Positions 12,997 through 13,491 of a stretch of 13,491 bases of DNA are shown piece after piece (positions within the stretch are counted from its first letter, which is position 1; every line of letters begins with the position of its first letter). The translations under genes and the position numbers were made by a program. Source of the stretch: Actinomycetota bacterium (GTDB lineage: Bacteria > Actinomycetota > Thermoleophilia > Solirubrobacterales > Solirubrobacteraceae); assembly GCA_005883905.1 (NCBI GenBank), contig VAYD01000168.1:1-13491 (forward strand), given 5' to 3'. The notes below the pieces were generated by a model. It did not search any database and was not told where the DNA came from. It worked only from the letters and a program-made list of their open reading frames with translations.

Positions 12997-13491
12997 GCTC
13001 GTCCGGGCGCGGCGCACCACCAAGGTCTTCGGGGCGCAGGCGCTCGATCGCGACACGATCGAGGAGCTGCTCGAGCTCGCCCGGTGGGCGCCGAACCATC
13101 ACCTGACGAACCCATGGCGCTTCACGGTCCTCGGCGCCAAGGCACTGGAGCGGCTCAAGGAGGCCGCAGGGCCCGAGGCCGCAGTAAAGCTCGACCGCGC
13201 GCCGACGCTGGTCGCCGTCGGCGTGACACAGCGCGGCCAGGACCCGGTCGAGGACGAGGAGGACCTGCTGGCCGCCGGCTGCGCGGCGTTCCTCGTGCTG
13301 CTCGCCGCCGAGGAGCGCGGCCTGGCGAGCTACTGGCGCACGCCGGCCGTCCTGCGAACGCCGGAGGGCCGCGCCGCGCTGAACGTCGCGGACGACGTGC
13401 ACCTGATCGGCCTGCTGCACCTCGGCCCTCGCCGCCAGGAGCAGCCCGTGCCCGAGCGCGCCCCGCTGGACGACGTCGTCAGCTGGCTGGA
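12980..13491 (+). CDS. Nitroreductase family protein (3' end cut by window)
   Basis: 170 codons of an FMN-dependent nitroreductase, open to the window end and therefore incomplete by perhaps 10-25 residues. The N-terminal RARRTTKVFGAQALDRDTIE and the FMN-binding APNHHLTNPWRF (38-49) resemble YdjA-type single-domain enzymes. LASYWRTP (115-122) and the C-terminal HLIGLLHLG (141-149) fit the second half of the fold. Such enzymes reduce nitro compounds, quinones or similar substrates with NAD(P)H; the natural substrate is unknown. The start is ATG 12980, within the upstream gene, with GAGGA (12973-12977) only two bases before it. That spacing is short, but no better start codon exists in frame. 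Confidence 0.9.
   Translation, partial: MTSLSELVRARRTTKVFGAQALDRDTIEELLELARWAPNHHLTNPWRFTVLGAKALERLKEAAGPEAAVKLDRAPTLVAVGVTQRGQDPVEDEEDLLAAGCAAFLVLLAAEERGLASYWRTPAVLRTPEGRAALNVADDVHLIGLLHLGPRRQEQPVPERAPLDDVVSWL

Overview
High-GC bacterial chromosome (about 70% G+C by eye) with GTG and TTG start codons, few Shine-Dalgarno sites, several apparently leaderless genes and many stop/start overlaps. Gene content and protein style suggest an actinobacterium-like lineage, most plausibly Thermoleophilia (Solirubrobacterales). That placement is inferred from memory of family sequences, not from a search. No mobile element, CRISPR array, tRNA or rRNA was seen, and the window looks like core chromosome.

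Layout. (1) Positions 1-5370, plus strand: one tightly coupled run that joins cytochrome c maturation genes (ccmA 3' end, ccmB, ccmC, a ccmD-like gene) to early tetrapyrrole genes (hemA, hemC, and a fused cobA-hemD). The second half makes uroporphyrinogen III and precorrin-2. The first half handles heme delivery for cytochrome c. A hairpin follows the last stop codon. (2) 5367-5513, minus strand: a 48-codon acidic, proline-rich small ORF with coding-like base periodicity. It is divergent from (3) a SAM hydroxide adenosyltransferase (DUF62) gene at 5537-6308 that is broken by a frameshift and small deletion near codon 29. It overlaps birA (biotin protein ligase, 6305-6982).

(4) 6979-7034: a perfect 22-bp inverted repeat containing the stop codons of both birA and the convergent gene. 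(5) 7031-9769, minus strand: a 912-aa superfamily 2 DEAH helicase with an acidic insertion inside the helicase core and a charged, low-complexity tail. (6) 9770-9926: divergent intergenic region ending in a short inverted repeat that touches the next start codon.

(7) 9927-13491, plus strand: membrane-anchored TlpA/ResA-like thioredoxin, ElaA-type GNAT acetyltransferase, a GalT-family nucleotidyltransferase that has lost its usual zinc ligands, D-aminoacyl-tRNA deacylase (dtd), an unrecognised 207-aa acidic protein, and a nitroreductase cut off by the window end.

I did not find a clear new multi-gene system. The best leads are the frameshifted SAM hydrolase, the stop-codon-containing bidirectional hairpin, the small acidic ORF with a nearly symmetric divergent promoter, the helicase with the interrupted core, and the zinc-site-less GalT homologue.
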